Shown here piece by piece: positions 11,352-23,500 of a stretch of 64,000 nucleotides of DNA. Position 1 is the first letter of the stretch; each line of letters begins with the position of its first letter. This DNA comes from Elgaria multicarinata webbii (Eukaryota > Chordata > Lepidosauria > Squamata > Anguidae). The position numbers and the translations under genes are program-made. The notes beneath the pieces were generated by a model. It was given only the letters and a program-made list of their open reading frames with translations. It searched no databases and had not been told where the DNA came from. The stretch is from positions 36,198,947-36,262,946 of the forward strand of contig NC_086180.1 in assembly GCF_023053635.1 (NCBI RefSeq), given 5' to 3'.

Positions 11352-11684
11352 CTCTAACCCACAGTGCCCACTTGAATGTTTCAAGTTAACACACCTTGCC
11401 TAAGGCATGTCAAAACCACATTTTATCTCATATTAAATTGCCTGTGGATTACTTTCTAGATTAGCCTACTATTCTTACCAGAAAAAAATGAAGTGACATA
11501 TTCTTGTCCTTTATAAGTTGGCATTTCTGATATATTCCAAAAAAGCAAGATTGTAAAATCTCACAAATCAAGGAAGTTGTGAAACACAATCATAAATATT
11601 ATGAAATGTCTCAGCACCTGTGTGTCTGCATAGACATAAATAAATAAGTAGTAAGAAAGATTCAGATTTATCTATTCCATTTAC

Positions 11685-11950
11685 AACAACAATAATAATA
11701 ATAATAATAATTTTTTACCCACCTCTCCCATTGGATCGAGGTGGGGAACAACATTAGTACAGGAATCAACACATCTTTAAAAAAAACTCTTGATTTTACA
11801 TTGTCTGGGTAGGCCTGCCAGAATAGGCTAGTCTTCAAAGCTGCCTTAAAATCACACAGAGAGTTAATTTCACAAATCTCGTCCAGCAGGCCATTCCACA
11901 ATCCAGGGGTGACAGAAGAAAAGGTCCTCTGAGAAACTGATTTATAACAT
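11685..11950 (-). mobile_element. LINE 3' fragment, minus strand
   Basis: Opens with an (AAT)n microsatellite and 'acccacctctcccattggat'. On the minus strand a broken frame reads 'WNGLLDEI' and 'DFKAALKTSLFWQAYPDN'. I take this as LINE 3' sequence in which translation is only partly preserved. Fragments at 31440 and 56388 have related wording (gggagttccacaagcagg; gggcctcc). Confidence 0.5.
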
Positions 11951-12655
11951 GTATGTACTGCAGGTGGCTACTGTGGAAACTGTAATCACTGAGATTTAGA
12001 AGGCAGACAGAAATTCATTAAAATGTAAATCAGAATTAGGGTATGATCCTGTTACTGCTAAACACTGTGAGGGCTGCCCCCTCTGATTTCAACAGGAACA
12101 GGATTAGTCCACGGCTGAAGAGTAAATTTAGTGATAAATGCAAGTTGGCATCCACAGATTATCATATTAAAGAAATGAGCTAAATGCATTGAAATATGGA
12201 CTTTGATGGGTTTAGTGTGGTCTTTTAGAATATGCAAACAGATTTGCCTAATGCAAACTCAACATATTTTGAATGACATTGAAGCGTTGGAGTTTTAAAT
12301 GGTACTATTTATTTATAAGGACACTGATACCCCCATACTTTTTACTTCCAGAAAAAAAAGGCATGGCAGTTTCCAGAGAGAAAATATATGATAAACATGA
12401 TAAAACCATTTAATATCAATATGACAGATAGTTTGCATAAAATGAGAAATTATAGCAATAAGACCGTTTAATAAAAAGGAAACACAGCAATAAAATCAGT
12501 GTCCCTGTTCATTAAAAGTACAGACAAACAAGATCATTTTGATTTGGCACCTAAAACTAAACAGGGTGAGCATCAGACAAATATATCTTGTTCTGTTGCC
12601 AGGGTGCCACCAAAGAAAAGGTATGTTTCTATCACACTATCACACACAGAGAAGA

Positions 12656-13339
12656 TGTTGCATAAATTATGCCAAATCCAAGTGTGCCAAAATCCAATAT
12701 TGAGACACTCGCGAAAGATAACAGACAAGCTGTCGGGCTCCAAAAACGTTTATTCTCGAGAATAGGTGATGACCTGGCGCTCATGCTGCAAAGGCAGGAT
12801 CAGCCCGGGCTGGGACAGGACAATAGCTTAAATACTTCCATGCAGTGGTCAGAAGGGGAATTGCAGCTGAGATTGCCATGTGCTTTGCTTGTAGCCCTTC
12901 CCCTGTTGGTGATGCAACTAGGGGGCAGTTGCAAGGACTTGGCTGGGTTTGATTGGTCAGTTTCAAACTGACCTATGGTGTTGTCCTGGCAGTTAAGTGA
13001 TGTTAACCTGAAGTGAGGTGGCGCTGGACCTGTGGGGGGGGGGAGACATCTGGCCACTGCCATCAGTGTGAAATACCTGATTTCAGATGTCCTTTGTCCT
13101 GCATACCTGTACTTAACCTTTCCCCTACATAGTGAAGTCTGGATTTGATGGGATTAACTCAATCGGTGTTCTTTGGAGCTGACAAGGCTAGGAAAGTGTC
13201 TACGTACTGCTTGCATGGGGGTAAATGAAGTTCTTTACTAGGGGCATCTGGCCGCTCGCCCCTCCCTGCCTCGTGCGCTTTTACTTTTTCTAGGTGTGTG
13301 CATGTCCGGAGGAAATAAGACACTCTAGTTTTTACGTCA
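12656..13339 (-). mobile_element. Solo LTR of an endogenous retrovirus, class I-like, copy 2
   Basis: A 684-bp segment with the same ends as 1686-2432 (TGTTGC to ACGTCA), flanked by the direct 4-bp repeat AAGA (12652-12655 and 13340-13343). Most of its length can be lined up by eye with copy 1; the length difference comes from a few blocks missing in this copy. Minus-strand layout again gives U3, R with AATAAA near 12749-12755, and U5. It has no internal region. Intact target duplications suggest insertion well after the squamate radiation began, but I cannot date it. Confidence 0.8.
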
Positions 13340-13343
13340 AAGA

Positions 13344-14080
13344 AGTTCTTAAAGTAACCTTAATATACAGATACAGAACCCTTTTTTGCTTAAGGGTGGA
13401 ATTGGCTCCAGGTGTTATATAGAAATAGCCAAAGATGCATTCTCTCAAGCTATCAGAGGGTGCAATAAAGAGCACTACACACTGTTGTAAATAAAGTACA
13501 GACGGCTGAATAAAAAGGCTGCTGTTACAAAGACAAGATGGTGTCAGCCTATTTGTAAGAGATGAACTACCAGGCAAGCATACTGCAGGCCTCATGGAAA
13601 TAGTGGATGGTGCCACAGCCCAAAGTAGTCAGGGCCATACCAATGTTGGCATGTATCCCCCGATGTACTTGCCCAGACCATATTCATATTCACACTATAT
13701 TCGCACACAGACACGCACAAATACAGAGCTGGCTTCATGTGTCCGTTATCTTTCCTGTTAGGTTATGGCATGGGAAAGCACAGCAGACTCCTCAAGGCAG
13801 CAGTTCAGTCAGGAGCTGGTCTCCTGTGCTCTCTCCCTTCTCCAAGCTGGTGGGAGGTTTCAAGGAAGATACAAGTCTTCACCAGAAGCCTTCACATGTT
13901 AGTTAGGAAGACCTGGCAGGTTGAAATCAGCCTGCAGGCTGGATGTTTCCCATCTTTGCCTTAACAGTGGGGTAGATTTATGGGGGAGTAGGCAGCCCTT
14001 TAAGAGTTGGTCAGTGACCACCCTTACACGAGGTTCTGAAGAAACGTCTCCAGAATCTAGGGCCTGTTTCAGTTAGGCAG
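13344..14080. other. Intergenic, no gene seen
   Basis: Unique-looking sequence between the second solo LTR and the EXOSC9 promoter. I saw no exon with similarity I recognise. A SMIM43/TMEM155-like gene, which lies near EXOSC9 in mammals, was looked for and not found. Confidence 0.4.
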
Positions 14081-14088
14081 TGGAGCGC

Positions 14089-14270
14089 AGTGCAATCCTA
14101 CGTATGTTTACTCAGAAGTAAGTCCCACTGAGTTCAATGGTAAGCTTCAGGTAAGCTTTCACCAGATTGTAGCTTTAACCTGCAAACTTACACACACTTG
14201 CTTGGGATTAAGTCCCATTGAATTTAACAGGCCTTACTGCTGAGTAAGCATGCCTTGAAGGATTGGAGTG
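14089..14270. repeat. Two 'agtaagtcc' family repeats side by side
   Basis: The copy at 14089-14173 (tgcaatcctacgtatgttta ... accagattgtag) is followed directly by a second, opposite copy (tacacacacttgcttgggat ... aaggattggag). They lie immediately upstream of the GC-rich EXOSC9 promoter. Confidence 0.6.
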
Positions 14271-14280
14271 AAGGACTTTA

Positions 14281-14574
14281 CGCGCATACTTCGTTCAGCC
14301 AGAAAGTGAAGCCGCTCAGCGTTGCATCCTCCACGAGAAAGTGCGCTTTACGGCCGCTCGAGGTCGCACTCTCCCTTGCGCGAAGTGCTTTCCATTTACG
14401 GCCTCGTTGCTAAGGAAGCGCCGGCTTGACTACGCTTTTAAACTTGCGCGCGCCTGTCAACGTCGCTTGCCTATGACGTCCTTTGCGCAACCCAGGTAGG
14501 GAAAAGAAGCGACTGAGGGCTCTGAGACGGGACGGGGCCGTGAAGGCCAAAGAGAAGCCGCCGCCACTGCCGCT
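14281..14574 (+). promoter_or_regulatory. EXOSC9: EXOSC9 CpG-rich promoter and 5' UTR
   Basis: Base composition changes sharply at about 14280 to GC-rich, CpG-rich sequence that continues into intron 1 (about 14790). There is no TATA box just before the start codon. TGACGTCC at 14474-14481 is close to a CRE/ATF site. This is the layout of a housekeeping CpG-island promoter. The transcription start cannot be fixed from sequence alone. Confidence 0.65.
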
Positions 14575-17500
14575 ATGAAGGAAACGCCGTTGTCCAACTG
14601 CGAGAAACGGTTCCTGCTCCGGGCTATCGAGGAGAGGAAGGTGAGAGAGGAAGCGTCTAATGTTATACTAACAACCGCGCAACGTGCCCGCGTGTGGCCC
14701 GTACACAAGTGCGGCGCCGCTGGGGTAGAAGGTTTGAATTCTTCTCTGCGCGTGCGCGCGGGGCGGGAAAGGGCAGCCTCGTTTTCATTGCCCCCCCCTT
14801 TTGGGGGCGGGTTGATTCAAGAGTAGATCTTAGTAGCCAGCATTTACTTAAGTGGCAGAATTATGACTTCCTCTGGAAGATCACCACTATGGCTCCAGGC
14901 TAATTCACCACGACTGAGTATGACTTGTATCCAAATGTTAGTCCTACTTAAGAGGAGATTCTTTGAAATGAATGTGAATTAAGTCATTAACACTGGAGAC
15001 GACTCTCTCTATTCACCAGCCGCTTGGGTTACAAGCGCCCTTACCAAATTAAGCAGTAGGAACAACTCCAGAAAAACTAGTTTGGCAAAGCAACTAGGGT
15101 GGCAAAATTATTAGGGAAGCAGGGATTGTAACCTTTAACCATAATGTGAGTGATAATCTGGGGGTTGATAAATGCCCACTGAAGGATATCATTGTATAGT
15201 CCATCAGTGGGCAACTTGTGGCCCTTCAGTTGTCTTGGCCTACAGCTCTTATGATCGCTCTTCAGTGGCTATGCTGGCTAGGGCTGATGGGCGTTGTAGG
15301 CAAAAACATCTGGACAGCTACAGGTTGCCCATCCCTGTGTGTAGTCTCATTGATAATCTTTGTTTCTTATGGGTAGGATTTGTGTGTCTTTAATAGCTAT
15401 GTAATAGGCAAAAGTCAACAGGTGAAGCTTTTGGGCATGGAGATGAAGAGATAGGGGAGAACTACACACTATTGACCTATACTTGTCATATGGGAACATA
15501 CAGGGAACAAAAACCCTGTATACAAAAAGGTGGTAGCTATACAATTAGGGAGGGCTGGGGTACATCTCTGGATTGTTGGCCCTATGCCCTTAGCTAGGTT
15601 CATCCATTTCTGTATTTCAGTTGCTTTCCACATTTCCCATCAGTAACACTGCTCTTCTCTGTCTTTATAGCGTCTGGATGGACGACAGTGCTATGACTAC
15701 AGAAACCTCCGTATTTCCTTTGGGGCTGACTATGGCTGCTGTATCGTGGAGCTTGGGAAAACTAGGTATCTCACAATAAGGGATGCAGCCATCCATAATA
15801 GACCCCCCTATCATATCACAATGTCCTCAGCTGGAATGAATGTTATGCAGCCCATTTGGAGTCCTGCTCACTATAGCAGGAAGAGAAAAAGGGTGGGTGA
15901 AAGAGTAGAACAAAGTTGCTGTGGATTCTTCTGCCTGATATCCTGCTTCATGGGGAATTTAAAGGTATAATATCAATTTCTGGCGTACTGCTCAGGAACC
16001 CTATTTCTGCAAGTCACAAGGTAACTATTATTTATTCCATGTAAATCTGGGACACAATCCTATGTGGATTGCCAGCAGCCTTCGAATTCCAGTGCAGGGC
16101 AGGAGGACAGGGGAGGCAATCTTCACTTCTGTGCTTCAGCCGCCCTGCATTTCTGGTAGACAGGCCCATCTAACAGTGGCACCTCAGAAGGGGAGAGAAG
16201 GAGGCTGTGGTATCCGTAGCATTTGTCATAACGCAGCCACCCCGTTTTCTTCTTCTCCCTGCCATTGGGAAATCCCCTTTTCCCCATCTCTGTATTCCAT
16301 TTTCTGAACGTGGAGCGGTAGGTGGCATGGTTCTCTCTGCACTTGCTATCGGGTAGGGGAGCATGGTTTCCTGGGACCAAGATCAGAGCTCTGTCTCTGA
16401 CCTCAGAGCTAGGAAACCAAACTATCCTATACCCCCACCCCCCGATGCTGTGTATTGGGCATAGGACCCTCCATCTCTGTTAGACTCTGGGATTTTATAA
16501 TGTCTCCTCATTAGCCTTCCCATAAAATGTAAATTAATAGTAAGATGTTGAAATTTTATTCTAACACCTTGTGCTTGGGGCTGGGGTGGCATCTCTTTTT
16601 GCAGAATTCTTGGACAAGTGTCATGTGAACTTGTCTCCCCAAAGCCAAATCGTGCAACAGAGGGTATACTTTTCTTTAATCTTGAACTCTCTCCTATGGC
16701 ATCACCTGCTTTTGAGCCTGGAAGGTAGGTTTTCCACACACCCCGCAAAGTTAACAACCAAAAATAGCCCATGGAAATTATTGTTCCTGTTTTCACAATT
16801 GTTAGTAACTAATTTTTGTTTTTTGTTTTTAAATTCTAGACAATCTGAGCTGCTTGTAAAGCTGAATCGATTGTTAGAAAGATGCCTAAGGAATTCCAAG
16901 TGTATAGATACGGAATCTCTTTGTGTTGTTGCTGGTGAAAAGGTGTGCAATTGCATGAATTCTGAAATGTGGCAATAGACTCCCTAGTATTTACATTTTT
17001 AGAATTCATACGATTTTATTTTTAAAATTAAGTTATATATCATATATATGTTTATGTAATGATTTATGGTTTTACACATGATAGTTCAATATGGGCTATA
17101 TCCAGTGGTAGACTAAATGAAGTCTTATTCATTTCAGTGGGTCTACTCTAAGTAAAACTAACATGGGATATTTATTTATTTATTACACTTATATACTGCC
17201 CCCATAGCTAGAGCTCTCTGGGCGGTTTACAGAATATAACGCTATGTTCCTACATTTTTCCAGCTCTCCTTTTTGCATCATGTGTTTCTGAGATGTTGAG
17301 ACTGAGCAGGGACTTAAGTGTTCTATTTTTGTACAGCACCTAGAACATATTAGGTAACTTTATAAACAATAATTGATAATTTATTTCTCAGGAAAGCCAT
17401 CCAATTGATTTTAAGGCTCCTGGTCCATGCCCTCATTATAACCATGCAGAAATTTCTTGAGAGAGTTATGGTGTTGGACAAAGGTATTTTAGGTTTTTGT

Positions 17501-20500
17501 TGAAGAACTTTGACTTTGTTATTGCTCCAATAAAAAAAAATCAATAGAAGGGTATAGCCTGGAAAATTGTCGATATTATTTTTCTTGACTCTGTCCTACA
17601 CTTATAGCAAAATACTCTTTTTACACATTTAGTGGTGTACACAATCACTGAGGAGGCAGAGAGACTTTTTCTTCCATGTTTTTATCCAGTCCTTGGGGAC
17701 TATCAGAGGCTGGTGTGTGTTTTGTATATATGTGCGCACATGCACAAAGATACAAAACTCAAGTGTCACGTTTTTGCTAGTTTTTAAGAAGGAGGTACTA
17801 GGTAAATGTGTGGACGAAACATGGCTGGGCGGAGGTTTCATGGTGATATTTCCTGAATAGAAAAAGCACATTGCCACTGTGTGAGTAGAGAATTAAAATG
17901 GCTTGCTTGTATCTTCTGAGGTGTGGCAAATTCGTGTAGACCTGCATTTGTTGAATCACAATGGAAACATTATCGATGCTGCAAGTATAGCTGCAATAGT
18001 GGCATTGTGCCACTTTCGGAGGCCAGATGTATCTGTGCAAGGAGAAGAAGTCACACTGGTAAATTTCTTTGGAACTGGATATTTACTATGGGGTGGGCGG
18101 GCTAACTTCAGACTTTGCATGCTCTACTTTTCACTCCTAGAATCACAGTGGCCCAAAAATATGTGTTACAAAGCAAAACAACATACTTGAAGCTTCTTAA
18201 CAGTGAAGTCATTATTTATCTGTGTTAAGTAAACTTGGGTATGCAGTCTTGGCTTAAGAACATATGAAACATAAGCAATACTTATTCAGTCCGAAGAAGG
18301 TCCATTGTTCTTTGCTATAATCCCAGCAGGCATTTGGTGTCTACCAGAAATTTGCTAGTGGGTTACAAATCCCATTCACATCTGGTCAGTACATCTAAAA
18401 TATATCGTACTTATTTTGAACTTGCGATGTCTATGCGTTATGTTCAAAGTCATAAATAAAATATCGGAGGATAAGAGAAGGAAACCTGTATCTGTTTAGA
18501 TAAGAATTAATCAGCTCTAGTTTAGGATTCTCCATTGAAAAAAGGGGGAAAACATGTATCTCATCTTGAGCTCCTTGGATATCAATGTAACTAATAGTAG
18601 ATATATTATTAAGCTGTTTATATTTATTAAGTAAAGTTCTTCTCAATCTCGTTAGAGGAAATTCTGTTAGAACTCATTAAAGCAGTATAACCATTTAACT
18701 GCAAAAAAGTAGTTCCGGGCTTTCTTTTAATTTTATAAATGAGATATCACTAAAACTTCTCAATTAAGTATGCCTGTTTTCCTATAATTGGCTAAGTAAA
18801 ATATTCTTGTTTATCTTTAGTATACCCCTGAGGAACGGGATCCTGTCCCTTTGAGTATCCACCACATGCCTATCTGTGTAAGCTTTGCTTTTTTTCAGCA
18901 AGGGTAAGTTAGCATTGTTCCACTGGCTGACAGCAGTTTGCTAGTATTACTAGAATTCAGGCAAATATACACCAAAGGAAAACCAAATGTTGTTTTTTAA
19001 TGTACTGGTATGCCATCTTAATCCTCTGTGTGGATTTGAACTGTTTTGGGAGACAACAATTGTCTGGAAAGTGAAATACAGGGAGGGAGCAATCCTATGT
19101 CGTCTAGACAGTGCCGTGATGACATAGGATTGTTTGGTTTCCTGGCTTCAAGCTCATAGACGGCTCCAAGCTGAGAGCCAGGAAACCATGCTTCCCTTGT
19201 AGCTGGCATGGAGAGAACCACACTGACTGCCTCTGCGCACTCATAAAACTGTGTGGAGACGGCATTCCTGGGGCAGGGAGGGGAGGAGACCCAGGTGGCC
19301 CATGCTGTTTCCTATGGCCGCCCCAACCTCCTTCCATCCCTCTACAAAGCACCACTGCTAGATGGACAAAATCATCTAGAAGAAATGCAGGGCAGCTGGA
19401 GCACAGGGGCGAATATCGCCTGCGCACTGATCCCACTCTGCCTAGGATTCCCATCAGCCTCCGAGTTTGGAGGCTGATGGGAATCACAATAGGTTTACGC
19501 CCTAAATAAATAATAAGCTGAAAAATCACTATTGCAGTCTATCACAACTGGTTTTGATTATTATTCCCATCACCATCTGCTTGTGAAATGTATGGAACTA
19601 AAACTTGCCTTGAGCATATAGTTAATAACTTGCCTACTATGTTGTTTAGCTTTTTCATCTATCCTCCTTTTTGAGGCCAACTTTTGTTGCTTGTTTTAAA
19701 TGATTTCAGGACCTATTTATTAGTAGATCCCAGTGAACAGGAGGAACGAGTAATGGATGGCCTGCTTGTGATTGCCATGAATAAGCACCGTGAGATTTGT
19801 ACAATTCAGTCCAGTGGTGGGATTATGCTGTTAAAAGATCAGGTAATATGAAAGCTTCTGAAGGTAGAGTATTAAACTGTGGATCACACTTTGGTTTTTA
19901 TGAGTAATTGTTGGTGTCCCACACTTGGTTAATCCCTTCTTCATAAGTAATAATAACTTGTGGTCTTAATTCCAATTAGAATTGGATAGGAAATTTTAAA
20001 ATTAGTAGGATGGATCCAGATTGCACTTATCAGGATTCTGCTAGGGTTTAAATGACTCTGGAACAGTCTGTAGGGGAATAGGAAAATTGGAGAGAATTGC
20101 CACCTTCTCCCCTTCCTCCAGTGGGAAGTTTCTGCTGGATCCCATTTCCCTCCATTAATGAAAGGAGTCCTATTTGCCGAGGGGCAGGTCTGGATCCAAA
20201 CCATTGTGTAGAACAAGTGTGAGGGAGAGGGAGAAAGAAAAACTTCCATTCATAGGAACCCGCATAGAGGAAGAAAGTTTCCAGAAGTTGAACTTATTCA
20301 ATTAGTTCATTGACCGTTGAATGTAGAGAAGCCTCTCCATATTGCAAATACAAGAAACTTCAGAAATGATATCCTTGAACAAGATTTGCTAAGCCTTTGC
20401 ATAAAACTACTTTTAACTTAAGCAGGATGTAATTTTTTCTGGGACAGATATTGACATTTTTAAAATAGACTGCCTAAAACTTGCCATCCTAGTAAAGTGT

Positions 20501-23500
20501 TCCTTCTTTCATTTGAATGTTGCTAAAAGCATACTTTTGCACAAGCACTGAAAACTGTTCCTTGTTGCTGTCTTCTAAATATGATTTACTACATGAGCTT
20601 GCAAAAATTATAAGGTTTATTGCCTCAAAATGTTAATAATTTCTGCAGTCGTTGCTGTTGAATTGGCCTTGTAGGCCCCTTCCAACTCTGCTATTCTATG
20701 ATTCCATGAATTGGAAGTGTTGTCTTTGAATTGAGAATTTCTCTACTTCAATGGAAGCATGCTGCTTCATATTCTTATACAACATATAAATAGATGCTGA
20801 TGTAATCTAGTTTAGTTAAATATGGTAAAAGGTTTATATTTCAGAGATGAGAACATGACAGCCCATTTACGTTAAAGCTCTTTAATTCAACTTCATATTA
20901 ATGGGTTTAAATATTTAATTTTACTATTCAAGAGGAGAACAATTCCCAGAAGCCTTTGCAATGGTATGGAGACCTCTGGGCCATGATTTGAGTCCATGCT
21001 GCCTTCCCTTTGCCCTCTTTGTGAATTGATCCTTCAGTATCTGGGTTCCAAGACATAGGTGTTTTCCTTCACTATCAGGATGCCAAAGCATATGTGTGTC
21101 TAATAACTTGGCTGTATTTGCCCATGATATAATACTGATTTGTTTATCACAGGTTCTGAGATGCAGCAAAATAACAGGGGTTAAAGTAGCAGAAATCACA
21201 GAACTAATTCAAAAAGCCTTGGAGAATGATAAAAAAGTTAGGTGAGTTTTGAAAATGTTATGTCATACCTGACTAATTTGTTGCCATTTAAGGTAGTCTA
21301 CAAATCTGGCAAGTCATGTTTTGTATAAAACTTAAGTTTTATACAACCTTGCCTGAAGGAGGAGGAGGATCTGGCTTTAGGCACCCATGCAGTTGTTATA
21401 TCCAGAGTGGTCTTTTGAAGTGCAAACCTTTAAAAATGGTTTAGAAATGTCAAGTCATTTAAAATATGATAATCAGAATGCAAGACTTTGGGCTGGTTTG
21501 CACATAACAGCAAATCATAGGTTGATTAATTCACAATTTGCCAGACTCCAGTGTGAGCAAACCAGTGCACTGCCTCCAGCACACTCCTCAATTCTGCTTT
21601 CATTTTACATCCTACAAACATAGGTTGTTTTTGTGACATCTGAACCCGGGTACCCCAGGATGTTTAGGGATTCAGCAACCCAGAGTACCCAGTTTCCGAC
21701 ATCATGAGAGCAACCTATGATCAGGGTGATCATAGGTTGTAAATTGAAAGTGGAAGTGAGCCAGAGGCAACAGGCTCTCTTGTTCCTGCTTGTGCCCAGC
21801 AAGTCATGGGTTAATTAATTAATCTACAGTTTGCCGTTACATGCTATTCAGGTCATTCTTTGTCTATTTCAGCTGCCTCCACTTATGCGTCTCTTAGCCT
21901 GAGCATATGAGGATGCAGGCGTGTATGTTTAGAGAAGAAAAGGCCCCTTAACTTCCTTAAACTACATTTCTTGTTTTAAAATGGGCACTGAAAACCCTTT
22001 TTATTCAAGATAGCCCTCTGATTTCTACCATTTTTATGTTGATTTGTTTTCATATTTGACTGTTTTTAATTGTTTTGTAATTATGAGCCATTTTTAAAAA
22101 AAATATTGTGAAAAGTGGATATAAATAATTTAAATAATGTTATTTATCTGGTAAGAAGCAAAATAGCTTTTGTCTTATGCAAACTATCAACTATTTAAAA
22201 TGTTGATTTAAATGTTGACTTCTAAAGGAACTTTTTTCCCTTTTAATAGGAAACAAGGGGGGAAATTTGGATTTGCAGAATCTATTCCCAACCAAAGAAT
22301 AACTGCCTTTAAAGTAGAACAGTCCCCGATTGATACTAAAGATGTACAAGAGGAAGCTGAAGAAATAATTGCCAAAGCATTCCCTCCTTCAGAAGTGTAT
22401 CTTTTTAAAAAATATATATTATCATTGCATCTTTATCTGTGAGTTAGGTGATTGGGTTTGTGGTGCTCAGCAGGACAGGATCCATTCCTCAGGTTTCTGC
22501 TAGGAAGTCTGGTATATAAAAATGTGGTTTTCCCATTACATTTTCAAAGGTTCTAAATCCTTCATGATACTACTGTCCAAGAACAGTGTGAGGTGGTTAT
22601 GTTGTGGGGCTGATATAGGAAACAGGAGTCCGATGCTCTTCCTGCACAATTTTAAACAAAAATGAAAATACGCTGCAGCTAGAATTTTATATCCTACACG
22701 ATACTGCACATGCTCCACTCCAGCAGCTGTAAAACAATATCCTAATAGAATCGGGGTAGAGGCTAAGGCAGTACTGTGGATAGCTTTGATGTGGAGAGTA
22801 ATCATGTGGCTCTTTGGAACCACAAAAAGGTCTTGAAGAATGATCCAGACCTGGTTTTTAACAGCAGGGACATACATCCAGCAAGGAAACCAAATTCTAA
22901 GAAACCTATTTAATTGTAATTATTTACATTTGTATGCTGCCCCATAACATAAAGTTCTCTGGGCAGCTTACAATAAACAAAAACAAATTAGATACAAAAC
23001 AGAATGCAAAATCATAACATCAGAAGCAACAAAATTCAGCAAGAAATCTAGCATTGGATGAGCATTCGCCACAGGGGCAAACATAGCTACTAGGGACATT
23101 TTAAAAGGGTGCATAGATTATTTATTATTATTAATAATAATTATTATTATTATTAGCAGAAATGGCACAAGAGGGGTGAAGTCACTTTACATATGATGTT
23201 GTGCACCTTAATGAACAGATGATCGTGATACCTTTGGTATCACAATAGCAATAATTATGGGGAAAGTATTGCGTTTTCCCAGATAGAAAATATAAGGCAT
23301 CCAGTGCTGGGAAAGCATTCTATCATGATTAGACAGCAGTGCAACTTTAAAGGAAGAAGGTATCTCAGCTGTGTGCAATAAACTGGTAACAACTGTACAC
23401 TTACTGTGCTAAGGACTATGATGCAAAAAGCCTTAGAGTGATTCCACTATGCTGTGTTCCTTGGTTTATCAATAGTAGGTGACTATGCTTTTTTTTTTTT

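Noticed and set aside
1-14280. A protein-coding gene upstream of EXOSC9, such as SMIM43/TMEM155 or ANXA5
   Set aside because: No frame in this part resembles these proteins; the open frames are short and mostly in repeats.
15761-15780. EXOSC9 intron 2 donor (GTATCTCACA) as a second U12 site
   Set aside because: The acceptor has a strong polypyrimidine tract (atctctttttgcag) and no U12-like branch site, so an ordinary U2 intron is more likely.
16571-16978. Open frame of 135 codons on the plus strand
   Set aside because: It passes through EXOSC9 exons 3 and 4 and the short intron between them. The spliced gene explains it.
19104-19529. Open frame of 141 codons on the minus strand
   Set aside because: Lies inside the diverged DNA-transposon copy in EXOSC9 intron 6. 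No similarity to a known protein that I recognise.
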